Shown: positions 1-11,058, counted from the stretch's first letter. The stretch is 64,000 bases of DNA from a virus (IMGVR_UViG_3300017763_000002:124001-188000); one strand, 5' to 3'. Program-made: numbers and translations. Notes: generated by a model from the sequence alone, not told the origin.

Positions 1-1967
1 CATACAAATCTACGCTTCCTATTGTATGGAGCAGGAGGAGTATACAAAAAAGATTTGTAACCTAAATGCGACTCTAAGAAATGTATTATTGCGTAAGCTT
101 CTTCAGCGCTTCTATTTTCAAATTTCAAAGTGAACTTCAATACATTAATATTAACTTTATTTCCGGGCAAGTATTGAGTATACGCAGAGTTATTACCAGA
201 TATTTCTATAATGTCAGGGTTATGCTGAACAGTAAATGTTGTAGATGGAAACCAGTGAAATTCTCTAGTCCATATATTTTGATTTATTGATGTAATTTTT
301 CCTGTAATAAAATGCGTGCTAATAGGCGGATCTCCTCTTGAAGTAGATTCTCCTACATGATAATAGTATCCATCATTCTCTTCTACATATACAACATCAT
401 TCTTTCTATATACTTTATCCTCGTCATATATATCAGGACGATTAACATACATATAATCATTTCTATTTAAAATGCTTGTGCTATTATTAAAAATACTTAA
501 ATTTATATTATGAACATCTTCTGTTTCTATTGTATGATCAAATTGAAAGCAATAAAATTTTCTTACTAAGTTTTCTGTATTAAGATATGGAAAAAATAAT
601 GTAGCACCATCAAGATAAAAACCTTCTATACCTTGATCATAGTCTAAAGTATATTGCCTACTTCCAGATTCTTCGTGTTGTCCTAATTTATTTTCTATAA
701 AATGAAGTATGGCATTAGCCTCTCTCGAGCTTCTGTTTGTAAAGTTTAAATCAAATGTTGCCTTTAAACTGTTTGGGCCTTTTGGTCGATGAGCTTTGTA
801 TCCGTCGCCGTATGCATTTTCTGTATTTTCTGAAGAGAATGTTACAGATGATCCGTAGTCTGGATCGAATATAAAATAATCTTTAGTCCAGTTTGCCTCG
901 AACGTATTATCTAAAAATGGATCTACATCTGGGTCTTCAACAACCTTAACTAATATTCTTAAACTTTCTGGAGTACTTATAACAGGCATTAGATCTTCCT
1001 TGGTTATTTGGTGATAGTACTCTCCGCTTGTAGAATAATGAGCAAGGACCATCACAGAATTAGTAAGCCTAGCAATAGAAAAAGTGCCCAAGATTACCTG
1101 ATTTGATCTCTGTATTTGTACGGTCTGTCCTACAGCGAAAGCGTTAACCAAAGGAGTTCCATCATTAGCATGAGTAAAGCCTGTTACGCTACGGTATATC
1201 AATGTTCCCACGTGATTTTCAACTAACGGAACATCTGGAGGATAACATTCACAATTAAAAGTCCTGTCTGTTTCGTCATTAAAATTACGAATATCTTTTT
1301 TGGCATAATAAAAACTATTACTTTCTCTGTGCCTAACTATATCAAATTTTTTATAATCATTAGCTTTACTCCAATATCCTTTATAGTTCTGAACAGAGGA
1401 TATATAATAGTTATCCGCCTCAAGTTCTCCTCCTTCTGGCGAGTCACTGATATTATCAAAATTTATTTGCTCTGTTGTTTCTGTGTTGTATAAGCCTACG
1501 CTGGTAGTTGCCCTGGTTGTGGCAGTAAATCTTTGGTTGTCAACTGAAGCTTGATCTATATTAGATTGCGAGGGGGTTAAACTTTTCTTTACCCAAAAAG
1601 CATTTTGAATTTCTAGGTTAGAACCATTAGGTCCAGTCCAATGAGTAGAGTGATACCATTGATAAGTAGTCCAATCCCCCGTCTCTGACATAAGCTGCGC
1701 AGTAATTTCAACAAGCTTGTGGCCTTCTGTTGGGTTCCAAGAGCTTGAGTCTATAACTTCTGGGGTCATGCCCCCGCTCAACACTGGCATTTGAAAGTTT
1801 TTCAGAGGGCAGCCGCTGTACCCCAAATTGTTTTTAACAGACGACACGTTTTTTGTGCATTCATAAAAACAAGTCAAATTATATCCTGCGTCATCATAAT
1901 ACGTGACGATGTCTCCAACATGATAGTTGCGCTGTGGGTTCCAAAAGCCTGTGTATTTATTACTCAT
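1..1967 (-). CDS. tail-tip / minor tail protein, C-terminus off the left edge
   Basis: The minus-strand frame is open from the ATG at 1967 to base 1, so the C-terminus lies outside the window. The N-terminus (GFWNPQRNYHVGDIVTYY) and two later stretches have the W/Y-x-x-GD-x-V-x-Y pattern of small carbohydrate-binding modules such as CBM5/12. The second half has two copies of a motif (FTNRSSREANAILHFIE and FENRSAEEAYAIIHFLE, each followed by aromatic/Pro-rich sequence). That pattern is typical of minor tail proteins of the lambda gpM type, which sit at the tail tip. It starts within the stop codon of the upstream gene (ATGA overlap), at the distal end of the tail operon. The tail role is well supported; the exact subunit is not. 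Confidence 0.7.
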   Translation of the reverse strand, partial: MSNKYTGFWNPQRNYHVGDIVTYYDDAGYNLTCFYECTKNVSSVKNNLGYSGCPLKNFQMPVLSGGMTPEVIDSSSWNPTEGHKLVEITAQLMSETGDWTTYQWYHSTHWTGPNGSNLEIQNAFWVKKSLTPSQSNIDQASVDNQRFTATTRATTSVGLYNTETTEQINFDNISDSPEGGELEADNYYISSVQNYKGYWSKANDYKKFDIVRHRESNSFYYAKKDIRNFNDETDRTFNCECYPPDVPLVENHVGTLIYRSVTGFTHANDGTPLVNAFAVGQTVQIQRSNQVILGTFSIARLTNSVMVLAHYSTSGEYYHQITKEDLMPVISTPESLRILVKVVEDPDVDPFLDNTFEANWTKDYFIFDPDYGSSVTFSSENTENAYGDGYKAHRPKGPNSLKATFDLNFTNRSSREANAILHFIENKLGQHEESGSRQYTLDYDQGIEGFYLDGATLFFPYLNTENLVRKFYCFQFDHTIETEDVHNINLSIFNNSTSILNRNDYMYVNRPDIYDEDKVYRKNDVVYVEENDGYYYHVGESTSRGDPPISTHFITGKITSINQNIWTREFHWFPSTTFTVQHNPDIIEISGNNSAYTQYLPGNKVNINVLKFTLKFENRSAEEAYAIIHFLESHLGYKSFLYTPPAPYNRKRRFV

Positions 1968-2977
1968 CTTACAATTTGTGATACTGAAAACTCCCCGCTC
2001 AAATACCCTCCAGTTGAAACACTAAGACCCTGAGACATGACTTTGCCGTTGCACCCAAAAGAGGCGATATGCATTGACTCTCGTTCAGGGCCAATATACA
2101 TTGCTTGGTCTACAGCAGACATAGCTAGATATGTTGCCTCATCTATTTTTCTTTCAGGATCATTAACATTAGTATATACGTTTTCCTTTTTAGCGCCATA
2201 TAAATTAAGTTGCACAGCGATCTGTTCTGGAACTTCAGATGGATGCTGCATTTGTACAACTCCCTCGTGATTAATATAATTAATTATTTTATTTGATTTG
2301 ATATTACAATTAATTTCTATGTTACTTATTGCACTTCTGTACGGCAGAAGCCCAGTGCCAGAAAAACTTGACGCAGGCCCTTCGTTCATTCTAATACTGT
2401 AAGTTGTTCTTCTTGTAGCTTTAGCAGAATATTCTGCGCTTAACATTCTTAAATCAAATTTATTATTTTCGTCTTGTAGATCAATTCCTGTAGCGCTTAT
2501 TTCTCCATAACTCTTTAAACTCTCTGCAGGATTGACATCAGGAACTTCTGCTAACTTTTTATCTCCTATCTCATGTATAGTACCAAATATTTCATACTCA
2601 GCCTGAGCTCTGATTAATTGGAAGGGTTCCATGGTAAATGAAAAACTTGTAAGGTATGCGTTCCAGAACCTGTAGTTACCTATCCTACCCATAACTATAG
2701 AACTTTCTGTCATCGAGTTACTTATGTCAAATATTGTATGTATTGGATTAAAATGATCTTCGGAAATAATAAAATCGAAAGACAAACTTCCCTTGAGCGG
2801 CCCAGTAGGAACTAAAGTTGGATCGTTAACAGTAGCACCAACCTTATTTAAACTAAATCCATCAAACCGCACATCTCTTTTAAGTGACGGCGCCATTCTT
2901 AAGTTCGCAGCGGTTGCGTATATTTGCTGGTCGCCTAGCTCAATAAGGCATCTGTTAAAACTAGTAAACTCGCTCAT
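1964..2977 (-). CDS. distal tail protein, tube-like
   Basis: This 337-residue protein lies between the tape measure and the tail-tip gene. It has no signal peptide and is rich in beta strand. It contains a stretch near residues 110-130 (FSFTMEPFQLIRAQAEYEIF) like the long beta hairpin of tail-tube-fold proteins. It overlaps both neighbours by 4 bases, so translation is probably coupled. Position downstream of the tape measure fits a distal tail or baseplate-hub ring. Family assignment is by context and fold-like pattern only. Confidence 0.6.
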   Translation of the reverse strand: MSEFTSFNRCLIELGDQQIYATAANLRMAPSLKRDVRFDGFSLNKVGATVNDPTLVPTGPLKGSLSFDFIISEDHFNPIHTIFDISNSMTESSIVMGRIGNYRFWNAYLTSFSFTMEPFQLIRAQAEYEIFGTIHEIGDKKLAEVPDVNPAESLKSYGEISATGIDLQDENNKFDLRMLSAEYSAKATRRTTYSIRMNEGPASSFSGTGLLPYRSAISNIEINCNIKSNKIINYINHEGVVQMQHPSEVPEQIAVQLNLYGAKKENVYTNVNDPERKIDEATYLAMSAVDQAMYIGPERESMHIASFGCNGKVMSQGLSVSTGGYLSGEFSVSQIVR

Positions 2978-3990
2978 AAACCACCAAACTTTCTTTCTTC
3001 CGACTCTGCCTGCTCTTCTTGAGTAATAAAATCGCCTTGTAGATCTGTACCATAGCTGGGAGTAGGGGTCTCGTTCTGGTAAACATCGGGGGTTCTTGGG
3101 TCGGTCTCAAAACCTACAAAGCTTAAACTGACGGTTGTTTCAGAATCTGTTTCTGAATTCTGATTTACAGATGAAATTTTAGCACGAGTAATATTATATT
3201 GATTTACAATCGTTCTGTTTTGCACAGGCTCGCCCATAGTCTCTGGGTCATATATAATTATATCTAAATTTTCTACAGCAGTTTCTATAGTATCATAATC
3301 CATCAACTCTCTCATCTGTAATATATTATAATTTTCTTGTGAGATAGTAAAATCTAATTTTGTCTCTACAGGATATATAATTTGAATGTCGTGCGCTTCA
3401 TAATCTTTTAATGTATTAACGTGTTCTTTATTTAATGCATATAACGCTTCAATGTTTAAAGTTCTATCGATAGCAAATCCAAGAATATCATAATCATTAC
3501 CACCAATTTGAACTACAATACTACCTTGTGTTGGAATTGTATAATTTCTATCTTCTTTTTCTACTTTAATTCCTTCGTATGAAGAGTTGTATCCTGGATA
3601 GCTTCCAGTAATCGCAGGAATTCCTCCGCCAAAGTTTCCGTAGACACGAATAGTATTATCGATTGTAGGAATGTCTCCAATATTACAAGCTACTCTTCTG
3701 GAAACAACCCTGCCCTTCGTAAATCCTGCTTCAAGAACTCCTTCTCCTAATACAAACCCTCCAGTAAGATCTTGATTGTCTCGCATGTTTGCGAGAATGT
3801 CAGGGCCAAGCATGTATCTTGTTATAGAAAGATCTCCTTCTACTGGCCCATTAATAAAACTATCTATGTATCCAATGCCAGCGAGGTATAATGGTTCTAC
3901 GCTAGATCCATAATTTAAAGATACAGAAGATACCCCACTAATAATTTGATCATTGATTACAAATTCTTGTTCATAACTTGAAAAACTCAT
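2974..3990 (-). CDS. distal tail protein, tube-like
   Basis: This 338-residue beta-rich protein lies directly downstream of the tape measure gene and overlaps both neighbours by 4 bases. Its first half (VSSVSLNYGSSVEPLYLAG) looks like a tail-tube-fold protein, with a Gly-rich middle. The C-terminus is acidic (QEEQAESEER). In siphophages the gene after the tape measure encodes the distal tail (Dit-like) ring; I infer that role from order, not from sequence identity. Confidence 0.6.
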   Translation of the reverse strand: MSFSSYEQEFVINDQIISGVSSVSLNYGSSVEPLYLAGIGYIDSFINGPVEGDLSITRYMLGPDILANMRDNQDLTGGFVLGEGVLEAGFTKGRVVSRRVACNIGDIPTIDNTIRVYGNFGGGIPAITGSYPGYNSSYEGIKVEKEDRNYTIPTQGSIVVQIGGNDYDILGFAIDRTLNIEALYALNKEHVNTLKDYEAHDIQIIYPVETKLDFTISQENYNILQMRELMDYDTIETAVENLDIIIYDPETMGEPVQNRTIVNQYNITRAKISSVNQNSETDSETTVSLSFVGFETDPRTPDVYQNETPTPSYGTDLQGDFITQEEQAESEERKFGGL

Positions 3991-6900
3991 TGATTTCCTC
4001 CCTTATCAAGCAGCCCTCCTGGTCTGCTTTCTTCCTTAATTACTGTTACCACTTGATCCTTAATCCTTGCAGACATTTTGTCCATTTTATCTTTTTTATC
4101 GTTAGAGCCTTCTTTTTCTTTGCTTTCACTAGTGCCACCGCTATCGCTTACGTTTACAGTTATAGATATGTTGTTACTCATGCTGCCGCCTGAGTCTTGT
4201 CCAGATGTTCCAGCAGAATTGCTAGCTACAATGCCTCCTGTATTGTATCTTCCAGAGTTTATTTGTTCTAGTGCTGGTCTTCCAATTTTTCTTGCGGCGT
4301 CAGCTCGTATAACATATTCTCCTTCGCTTAGCATGGCGGGTATTCTGTCGATTCCTGACTCGCCAGATACTGCACCACCAGAGTTCTTATTTTTTCTGGT
4401 ATATTTACTAGTCATCTCACTTATTCTATCTCCTAATGCAGTTATTCTTGGCTGTTTCGCTCCAGCGAGTGGCTTGTAATCTTTTGTTGTTCCATAATTT
4501 ATGCCATTGCTTTCTAACATTGATTTACTAAACCAGTCTTGATTATTACCAGTTCCCTTACCTACTAACGATCCGTGCATTTGACTTGCATCATCTAATT
4601 GCAAATTACCCAGTGGGCTCATGTATCCGCTGCCCGCTGGCCCATCTACCATTTTACCGAGCCCCATAGCTTTATCTCCACGATCAAATAATCCTCCAGC
4701 TTTACTAAATTTATTATGTAATTTTCCGGCAGCAAAATTGCCTACAAAACTTACTACTTGCCTGCCAAGTTGAGCTCGCTTTTCCATCTTTTGAATCCAA
4801 GCTTGTTCGTGTGCTTTCTTTTGAGCTCTAAGATCTTCAACGTATGCACCTACTCGATCGTTATTTTGCATATAATGAGCAGACATATTATGTTTTTTAA
4901 ATGCTCCGTCTGTTTCGAATTGATCTTTTTGTCTGGCGACGTGTTGTTTTTCTTCTTTCTTGCCGAACAATTTGCTTGCAGCCATTGACCCCAAAAATCC
5001 TGCTGTAGCTTGCCCAAAACTCATGCCTCCTCCTTCATTTCTGCGAGGCAAATGCCCTGCATTTACAGCGTCCATCATGCTTACTCCGTATTTGCTAACG
5101 GCTTTGGGGTTCATTCTGTATTCTCCGTTGGTTACTAGGCCAGGAACAAGCCCACCTTTATTTCTTCTAACTAAACCACCTCTATATTTTATTTGTGATG
5201 TATTAATTCCTGTGCCAAATATTGATTGAGTTAAATTTCTTGCCATTTGTTGCGCAAACATTTGGTTGATAGTACTAAGAAAGTTTATGGCTGCGTCTTG
5301 AAGAGTGTCTCCAAGATCTTTTCCTTGGCGAATAGAATTTGTCATTGCGTTACTCATTGAGTTTGCGAATGCGTTTGGTATAGCTTCACCGAGATTATAT
5401 TTAAATTCTCTGGATTCTTCGGTCATTTTAGCCATAGCATTATTAAGTCCATTACTAAATGCGCCTGCACCTTGGCGCATAGCTAATCTATCTTGAAGAA
5501 TTTGTTGTGTTTTTTGTATTTCTTCATCAAGAAAACTTAAATTTTCTGTGTGGGCTGCAGCTTGAGCGCTTCGCTCGTCCTCTCGAAGCTTGATTAGTTC
5601 GCCTAATCGATTTATTTCTTTTGTCATTCCTTGAGCTTCAGGAGAATCAGACTCCACACCCCTACGTTCGCTCATTAAAATTCTTCTTTTATCTTGCAAC
5701 TCTCCTTGATCAATACCAAATTGTCGCGCAGCAAAACCTTCTTGCTGAATCATACTATTTCTTCTGATCGCTCCAGAAGCTGCGATATCAGAGACTTCAT
5801 TAGATGTCTGAGTGCCAAGACTAATAAATCCTGGGCCTTGAGATGCTTGTCTACGTAACTTGGCTATCTCCAAACCCTTTTGTGCTTGTTGATTTTGTAT
5901 ATCAAAAAGTTTATTGTCTGAAGCAAGTCTTTCTGATAATTTTTTTCTTTCGTCTTCTTGGAATGCTAACGACGATTTTATTTTTTCCATTATGTCTAGC
6001 TGTTCAGTGGCCTCTGTATGCTCCAACCCAGCTAGCTCTAAAGAGTTCTCTCTAGCTTGTAGTATTTTCTCCATTGTGCTTCGCAACCCTTCGTTATTTG
6101 CAAATAGATCTGTTTGGTTATCTTTAGGATTGAGCATGCTTTCTAATTTTGCATTGTCAAGTCCAGCTATAGCATCCTCTACGCTTTTTTTATTTGCGGT
6201 GTCTGCGAATTTAGCAAAAGTTTTTTTACCAAGTACGTTCTCAAGTCCAGACTCCCTTGCTATTCCTTCTTTAAATTTAATGTTTCCATCTTTATCTCTA
6301 TCCGCTCCAAATACAGTTCTAAAAGATGATGAAGCAACGGTGTCTCCAGAAATCGCTTTAAATATACTAGACTTAAAATTTGCATTAGCTGTCGCGCTTG
6401 CTTTATCTCTCACGCTATCTATCTGCATGCTATCTTCTGCGGTTTGCATTCTCTGTCTGCCTGCTGCTGTTAAGTTTTGACCCATAATAGCAGTTAATGC
6501 TTTATTTTTATTGCTTAACTCTCTTGAAGAATGCGCTTGTTCTTGTAAAGTTTTGTTTAGTTGATGACGAATTTGCAACTCTACTTTTTGAAAGTTTAAA
6601 GTTTTAATATAATTTTCAGTTTGCTCTTTTGAAACTTGTAATTGTTGTAAAATTGCTTTTTTATTTTCTTCTTTAAAATTTTTAACATCCTCGTCGCTTA
6701 GTCCTAAATTTTGAGCTGTTTTAGATTTAGCTCCTAGATTGTGTAAATCTGCTATTTCACTTCCGGTAAGTTTCTTCTTTAAAGTCTCTGCATTTTTCCC
6801 CGAGCCTTTCTGTATGTTCACATCATGAACCTTAGAAGCTTCGCCTCCAGTGGTAAAAAGACTACTAATTAATCTGTCTTGATTTTGCTGAGCGTATCCG

Positions 6901-9900
6901 CTTAAATCTACATTTTGACTCTTTTTTAATCCTTTAAGAAAATCGGGTAGCGAATGATTCATAGCGAAAGCTCTTCTATTTTTTCTGGTTTCTTCATTTG
7001 GACTCATATCAAAAGCTCCCTTGCTTCTTACTTCTAAGTCGCGCAGACTTTCGTCGATTCCTTGCCCTTTATATTTTTTCTTAAGGTCGCTCATGCTTTT
7101 GGCGGTAGGGTTTTGAGCATGTTGTGTTGCGTCTGCAAAAAATTGTGATTTCACACCATCCATTCCATATGCTTTTGACAGTCGTTCATTAAAATCTTCA
7201 TCTCCTTTTCCAGCAGCAGTCATATCTAACTTTTCAATAGAATCCGCAAGACTCATTCCTTTAAAAATCTTCTTATCTCTTGCTGATGCCTCCGCAAGAT
7301 CAGAAATACCCATTGAATCTGCAGAAAATACGTTTCCGCTGGGCCCTGTTGCCAAACCAGTGGCTACGTTTATATTAGTTTTACTATTATACTTAGAAAG
7401 CATCTCAGATGTACCTCCTGCGGCATTACTCAAATTTAATAAATTAGTATTATTTGCAGCAGCTTTTCCTAGTGTTTGAGCGAATGAATTTCTATTAAAC
7501 GCTTCTGTATTTTTTCTTGCAGCTTCAGCAGCTTCTTTGACTGCTTTAGTTTCTTCTGCTTTAGCTTTATTAGCCGCGTTTATTCCTGATGTCATACCAG
7601 CAAGGCCCCCGACTAGCCCACCTATCGCAATTCCCGCTGGGCCTAGAAATGAACCCATCATTGCTCCTGTAGAAGCTCCTGTCAGAAATCCCGCTGCGCC
7701 GTGGGCTCCTTTATTAGTTGCATCTGCATTTTCAGTTATCTGCCCAGCGATCATACTTGCCGCGAACATAGCCCCCATGCCAGCTGCTGCGGATCTTCCA
7801 GATCTAACCTCACTATTTTTTGCGTTTTTTTGATCTTTAGCAGATTGATCAATTGCGCCCGACAACTTTCTTCTTGATGAATCTAATCTTTGTTGAGCGC
7901 TTTTGCTTTTGTTTTGAGAATCTTTAAGTCTTTTAGTGCTTTCATTTAGCTGTTGTTGAGTTATGTTTCCTTTTTGATGTTCTTTGTAGGCTTTCTTGCA
8001 TTCTTTTTTTAGTTGTTTTTGTTCTTTAGAATACTCTTTCAATTCTTTAGGTAAAGTTTTTAAGTTGGATTGTATTTTTCCTAATTCACCGGCAGATTTA
8101 CTAGCTTTTTCTTCGAGAGCAGCAAGCCCTTCACCTGTGTAGCTTTTTAGATATGCCAAGGCGCTGCCTCCCATAGAATAATTAGGAACAAAACCTTTAC
8201 CTTTAAATACATCAGACAATCCATTAGGCTCATCTTTTGTATTAGTAACTCCTATGCCCATAGGGTTGCCTTGATTTTGCAAACGCTTGTGAGATCCAAC
8301 TCTAATTTGAGACACAGGAACTCCAGCCCCTTTCTCTCTTTCTATTGCGTCGGTTAATGCATTAGAAGCAAAGTTTGGAATGTGTCCAAAAGCTTTATTT
8401 TTCTTTAAGAATTGTTCTTGCTTAGCTATTTTTCCATAGAAAGATTTTCGATTACCTACGGTACTAGAGTTGTTTTTGTAATCGCCCAATCGAAAAGCTC
8501 CCAGTCCTGCGCCACTCATATTAAATATTTTAGATAGTTTATTCTTATCTGCTCCTCGGACATCAAAGTCAGCTTGTCCATCAGGAACCTTACCTGCGTA
8601 ACTCATGGCTGCGTTAACAGCTGTTTCAAATACAGCACCAACTGCAGAATTATATGCCCCCATATTTCCTCCAGCTTTATCAGACTTGTATTTGCTCCAA
8701 AATTGCCCTTGACTTACTTTTCCGTCTGGATTTTCAATCATACTGTAAATTTTACTTGCATATTTAGAACCTGCATCTTTAAAAGATCTCTCTAGCATTT
8801 GACTTAAATTAGGATCTTTAAGCCCAAGTTTTGGTTTGAGTCCATATACAGGCCATGATACTTGCGGCCCTTTATTATCTTTGTAAAAAGATACTGGGCT
8901 CTTGTACCCTTCAGGAGGAACAAACATAGCGTATTTTTTATTCATTTGCTGCTTGGCTAAATAGCTTTTAAGAACGTTTGACGCTCCGACTTTATTAAGT
9001 TCGTTGCCGCTCATTATCTTAGAAGATTGGTTTTTTTCGAAGCGCATTAGATCTTTTTGATTGACCCCCTTCAAAGATTTGGCATTATCTTTAATCCACC
9101 TATTCGTAAATACAGAAAAATTAGGCACAAATCCATTCGCTGCATAAGGATCAAATCCATGTGTTGCTCCAAAAACTTTTTTGTAATTCTCTCCAGCTTT
9201 ACTTGACACAGGCGGCATAATTGCTGGTTGAGACAACCCAGGAAAATTCTTTACAGTTTCAGAGCTATTGTATATTACCCCTCCTTCGCCAGGTATGTTC
9301 ATGGATTTTAGGTGACCAGGAGCATAACCTCCTTCTCGCGCCATTTGTTTTTCATCTCCTCCTTCCGCAAAATTCGGAACAAATCCATACGCTCTTCTTC
9401 CGGGTCTTGAATATGATAAATTACCCCCAACTCCACTACGCATTAATCCTGGAGCCATTGATCTAGTTATACTTGAAAGCTTGGCAGCCTCGACAGTTTG
9501 CTGCTTGATAAGGTTTAGAATCATTCTTTCTTTATCTGCTCTAGACATATCGGTTCTTAACATTTGTTCTTGTATCGCTGCGTTTTGAGTAAGAACTTGC
9601 ATCAAGCTTTGTTCTACAGATTTTCTGGCAGCGGCCGCCTTGTTCATATTAAGCAGACTACCTAAACTACTTGTTGCGTACTTAGCTGCGTTAACAAATA
9701 ATTTTGTAAATAATGCTCCAAAAATTACAAGACCTGGGCCAGTTATAATATTTCCAATTCCCTTCAAAAGCCCTTTAGCGAAAGTGTTTCCTTGAGACTC
9801 TCCGTCTCCTAATAAACTTGTAGCTCCGTCGGCTAGTCCTTTGATTCCGTCTAAAACTTTATTAATTCCAGGAGCAAGAGCAATATCCCCGATTGTCTTC

Positions 9901-11018
9901 GCTAGTTGTTGCACTGCAACACCTGTTTCTCCAGCCAGAGCGGACATCGTTTGTCTCAGCTGTTCATTCTTTTTACTAGATTCATCAGTAGCGCTTGCGG
10001 CTATTTGAGTAGCCTGAGCTGTTACGCTGTTAGCTTTACCTAAATCTGCTAAAGCCGCTTTAAGAATGTTAACCTGAAATACGCCCGCAACATTTTGAGA
10101 AATATAAGCTCTTTGTGCATCATTAAGGTGATCATATTTTTTAGCTAGACTTTCAAGTATTTTAATAGCAGGCATTGTATTACCTTGTAAATCTCTCACA
10201 GCAATACCAATATTTTCAAGCTCATTAAGAGTAGAACTTCTTTGCACTCTTGTGAAAATAGTTTTAAAACTATTACCAATCACAGCACCACCACGAGCAG
10301 TACGCTCTTGTGCTGCGGTCACAAGGCCTATAAGTTGATTAATATCAACCCCTGCGTCTCTTGCGGCTTGACCAGATCTAGCAATAGCTTGAGCAAAATC
10401 TTCAGCACTAACAGCGAATTTAACATCTACAGCAGCGAATTTACTAACCAATGCTGTCGAGTCAGATATCTCACCTTTAAATGTATTCATTGCAGCTGTC
10501 AAAGACTTAACAGAATCCGCAGCCTTCATACCTGTCAGCCTAGTTAGAATCAAGGCGTCTTTTGTTCTCTTGAGTGTCTCATTAACACTTAAACCTTGTC
10601 GCGCAAATTCGGTCGCAGCTTCACTAGCAGCATCAAACCCTGCGCCAGTTTCTTTTGCTACTTTAAATAATCCTCCTCCAAATTTATCTAATTGTTTGTT
10701 CGTTAGACCCATAACAACATTTATGTCGGTAAGATTTTTTTCTACCTTCATGGTGCTCGTAACTAGCCCCTTGAAAGCTTCTGATACCGCATTAATTATT
10801 CCCACAGAAGCGCCAAATGCAAGAACACGAGCGTTAGAAGCTTCTAATGATTTTGTAAATTCATCAGCGCTACGGCGCATATTTCCAAGAGGTTGAGTAA
10901 CTCCCTTTTCATCTATGCGTATTTTAATTCCGCCTGTGCGATTTATTCGCTTAACAGCGGCCTGAACATCTCTTTCAAGAGGTGTTGTGTTACCTTGTAC
11001 GTCGATGTTTATACTCAT
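3987..11018 (-). CDS. tail tape measure protein (2343 aa)
   Basis: This very long protein sets tail length and occupies the tail lumen. The first ~400 residues match the TP901-type tape measure core (GLTNKQLDKFGGGLFKVAKE, ARQGLSVNETLKRTKDALIL). A Gly/Ala-rich hydrophobic stretch lies near residues 1085-1143, and long Gln/Lys/Glu coiled-coil segments follow. The C-terminus has the usual LVPGLVTNGEYRMNP and IPAMLSEGEYVIRADAARK motifs. A short motif G(F/H)(V/I)PN(F/Y) recurs near residues 544, 628, 876 and 939. An AAGGA ribosome-binding site precedes the ATG and a GTGTAATA motif lies 27 bases upstream. By the usual relation of length to residues, the tail would be several hundred nanometres long. 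Confidence 0.93.
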   Translation of the reverse strand: MSINIDVQGNTTPLERDVQAAVKRINRTGGIKIRIDEKGVTQPLGNMRRSADEFTKSLEASNARVLAFGASVGIINAVSEAFKGLVTSTMKVEKNLTDINVVMGLTNKQLDKFGGGLFKVAKETGAGFDAASEAATEFARQGLSVNETLKRTKDALILTRLTGMKAADSVKSLTAAMNTFKGEISDSTALVSKFAAVDVKFAVSAEDFAQAIARSGQAARDAGVDINQLIGLVTAAQERTARGGAVIGNSFKTIFTRVQRSSTLNELENIGIAVRDLQGNTMPAIKILESLAKKYDHLNDAQRAYISQNVAGVFQVNILKAALADLGKANSVTAQATQIAASATDESSKKNEQLRQTMSALAGETGVAVQQLAKTIGDIALAPGINKVLDGIKGLADGATSLLGDGESQGNTFAKGLLKGIGNIITGPGLVIFGALFTKLFVNAAKYATSSLGSLLNMNKAAAARKSVEQSLMQVLTQNAAIQEQMLRTDMSRADKERMILNLIKQQTVEAAKLSSITRSMAPGLMRSGVGGNLSYSRPGRRAYGFVPNFAEGGDEKQMAREGGYAPGHLKSMNIPGEGGVIYNSSETVKNFPGLSQPAIMPPVSSKAGENYKKVFGATHGFDPYAANGFVPNFSVFTNRWIKDNAKSLKGVNQKDLMRFEKNQSSKIMSGNELNKVGASNVLKSYLAKQQMNKKYAMFVPPEGYKSPVSFYKDNKGPQVSWPVYGLKPKLGLKDPNLSQMLERSFKDAGSKYASKIYSMIENPDGKVSQGQFWSKYKSDKAGGNMGAYNSAVGAVFETAVNAAMSYAGKVPDGQADFDVRGADKNKLSKIFNMSGAGLGAFRLGDYKNNSSTVGNRKSFYGKIAKQEQFLKKNKAFGHIPNFASNALTDAIEREKGAGVPVSQIRVGSHKRLQNQGNPMGIGVTNTKDEPNGLSDVFKGKGFVPNYSMGGSALAYLKSYTGEGLAALEEKASKSAGELGKIQSNLKTLPKELKEYSKEQKQLKKECKKAYKEHQKGNITQQQLNESTKRLKDSQNKSKSAQQRLDSSRRKLSGAIDQSAKDQKNAKNSEVRSGRSAAAGMGAMFAASMIAGQITENADATNKGAHGAAGFLTGASTGAMMGSFLGPAGIAIGGLVGGLAGMTSGINAANKAKAEETKAVKEAAEAARKNTEAFNRNSFAQTLGKAAANNTNLLNLSNAAGGTSEMLSKYNSKTNINVATGLATGPSGNVFSADSMGISDLAEASARDKKIFKGMSLADSIEKLDMTAAGKGDEDFNERLSKAYGMDGVKSQFFADATQHAQNPTAKSMSDLKKKYKGQGIDESLRDLEVRSKGAFDMSPNEETRKNRRAFAMNHSLPDFLKGLKKSQNVDLSGYAQQNQDRLISSLFTTGGEASKVHDVNIQKGSGKNAETLKKKLTGSEIADLHNLGAKSKTAQNLGLSDEDVKNFKEENKKAILQQLQVSKEQTENYIKTLNFQKVELQIRHQLNKTLQEQAHSSRELSNKNKALTAIMGQNLTAAGRQRMQTAEDSMQIDSVRDKASATANANFKSSIFKAISGDTVASSSFRTVFGADRDKDGNIKFKEGIARESGLENVLGKKTFAKFADTANKKSVEDAIAGLDNAKLESMLNPKDNQTDLFANNEGLRSTMEKILQARENSLELAGLEHTEATEQLDIMEKIKSSLAFQEDERKKLSERLASDNKLFDIQNQQAQKGLEIAKLRRQASQGPGFISLGTQTSNEVSDIAASGAIRRNSMIQQEGFAARQFGIDQGELQDKRRILMSERRGVESDSPEAQGMTKEINRLGELIKLREDERSAQAAAHTENLSFLDEEIQKTQQILQDRLAMRQGAGAFSNGLNNAMAKMTEESREFKYNLGEAIPNAFANSMSNAMTNSIRQGKDLGDTLQDAAINFLSTINQMFAQQMARNLTQSIFGTGINTSQIKYRGGLVRRNKGGLVPGLVTNGEYRMNPKAVSKYGVSMMDAVNAGHLPRRNEGGGMSFGQATAGFLGSMAASKLFGKKEEKQHVARQKDQFETDGAFKKHNMSAHYMQNNDRVGAYVEDLRAQKKAHEQAWIQKMEKRAQLGRQVVSFVGNFAAGKLHNKFSKAGGLFDRGDKAMGLGKMVDGPAGSGYMSPLGNLQLDDASQMHGSLVGKGTGNNQDWFSKSMLESNGINYGTTKDYKPLAGAKQPRITALGDRISEMTSKYTRKNKNSGGAVSGESGIDRIPAMLSEGEYVIRADAARKIGRPALEQINSGRYNTGGIVASNSAGTSGQDSGGSMSNNISITVNVSDSGGTSESKEKEGSNDKKDKMDKMSARIKDQVVTVIKEESRPGGLLDKGGNQ

Positions 11019-11058
11019 GCCTTGTTCCTTGACAAGGTATTACACGTATTTTATATAC

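Noticed and set aside
5914-6480. Plus-strand 188-residue frame inside the tape measure gene
   Set aside because: Shadow of the tape measure protein with no promoter or ribosome-binding site.
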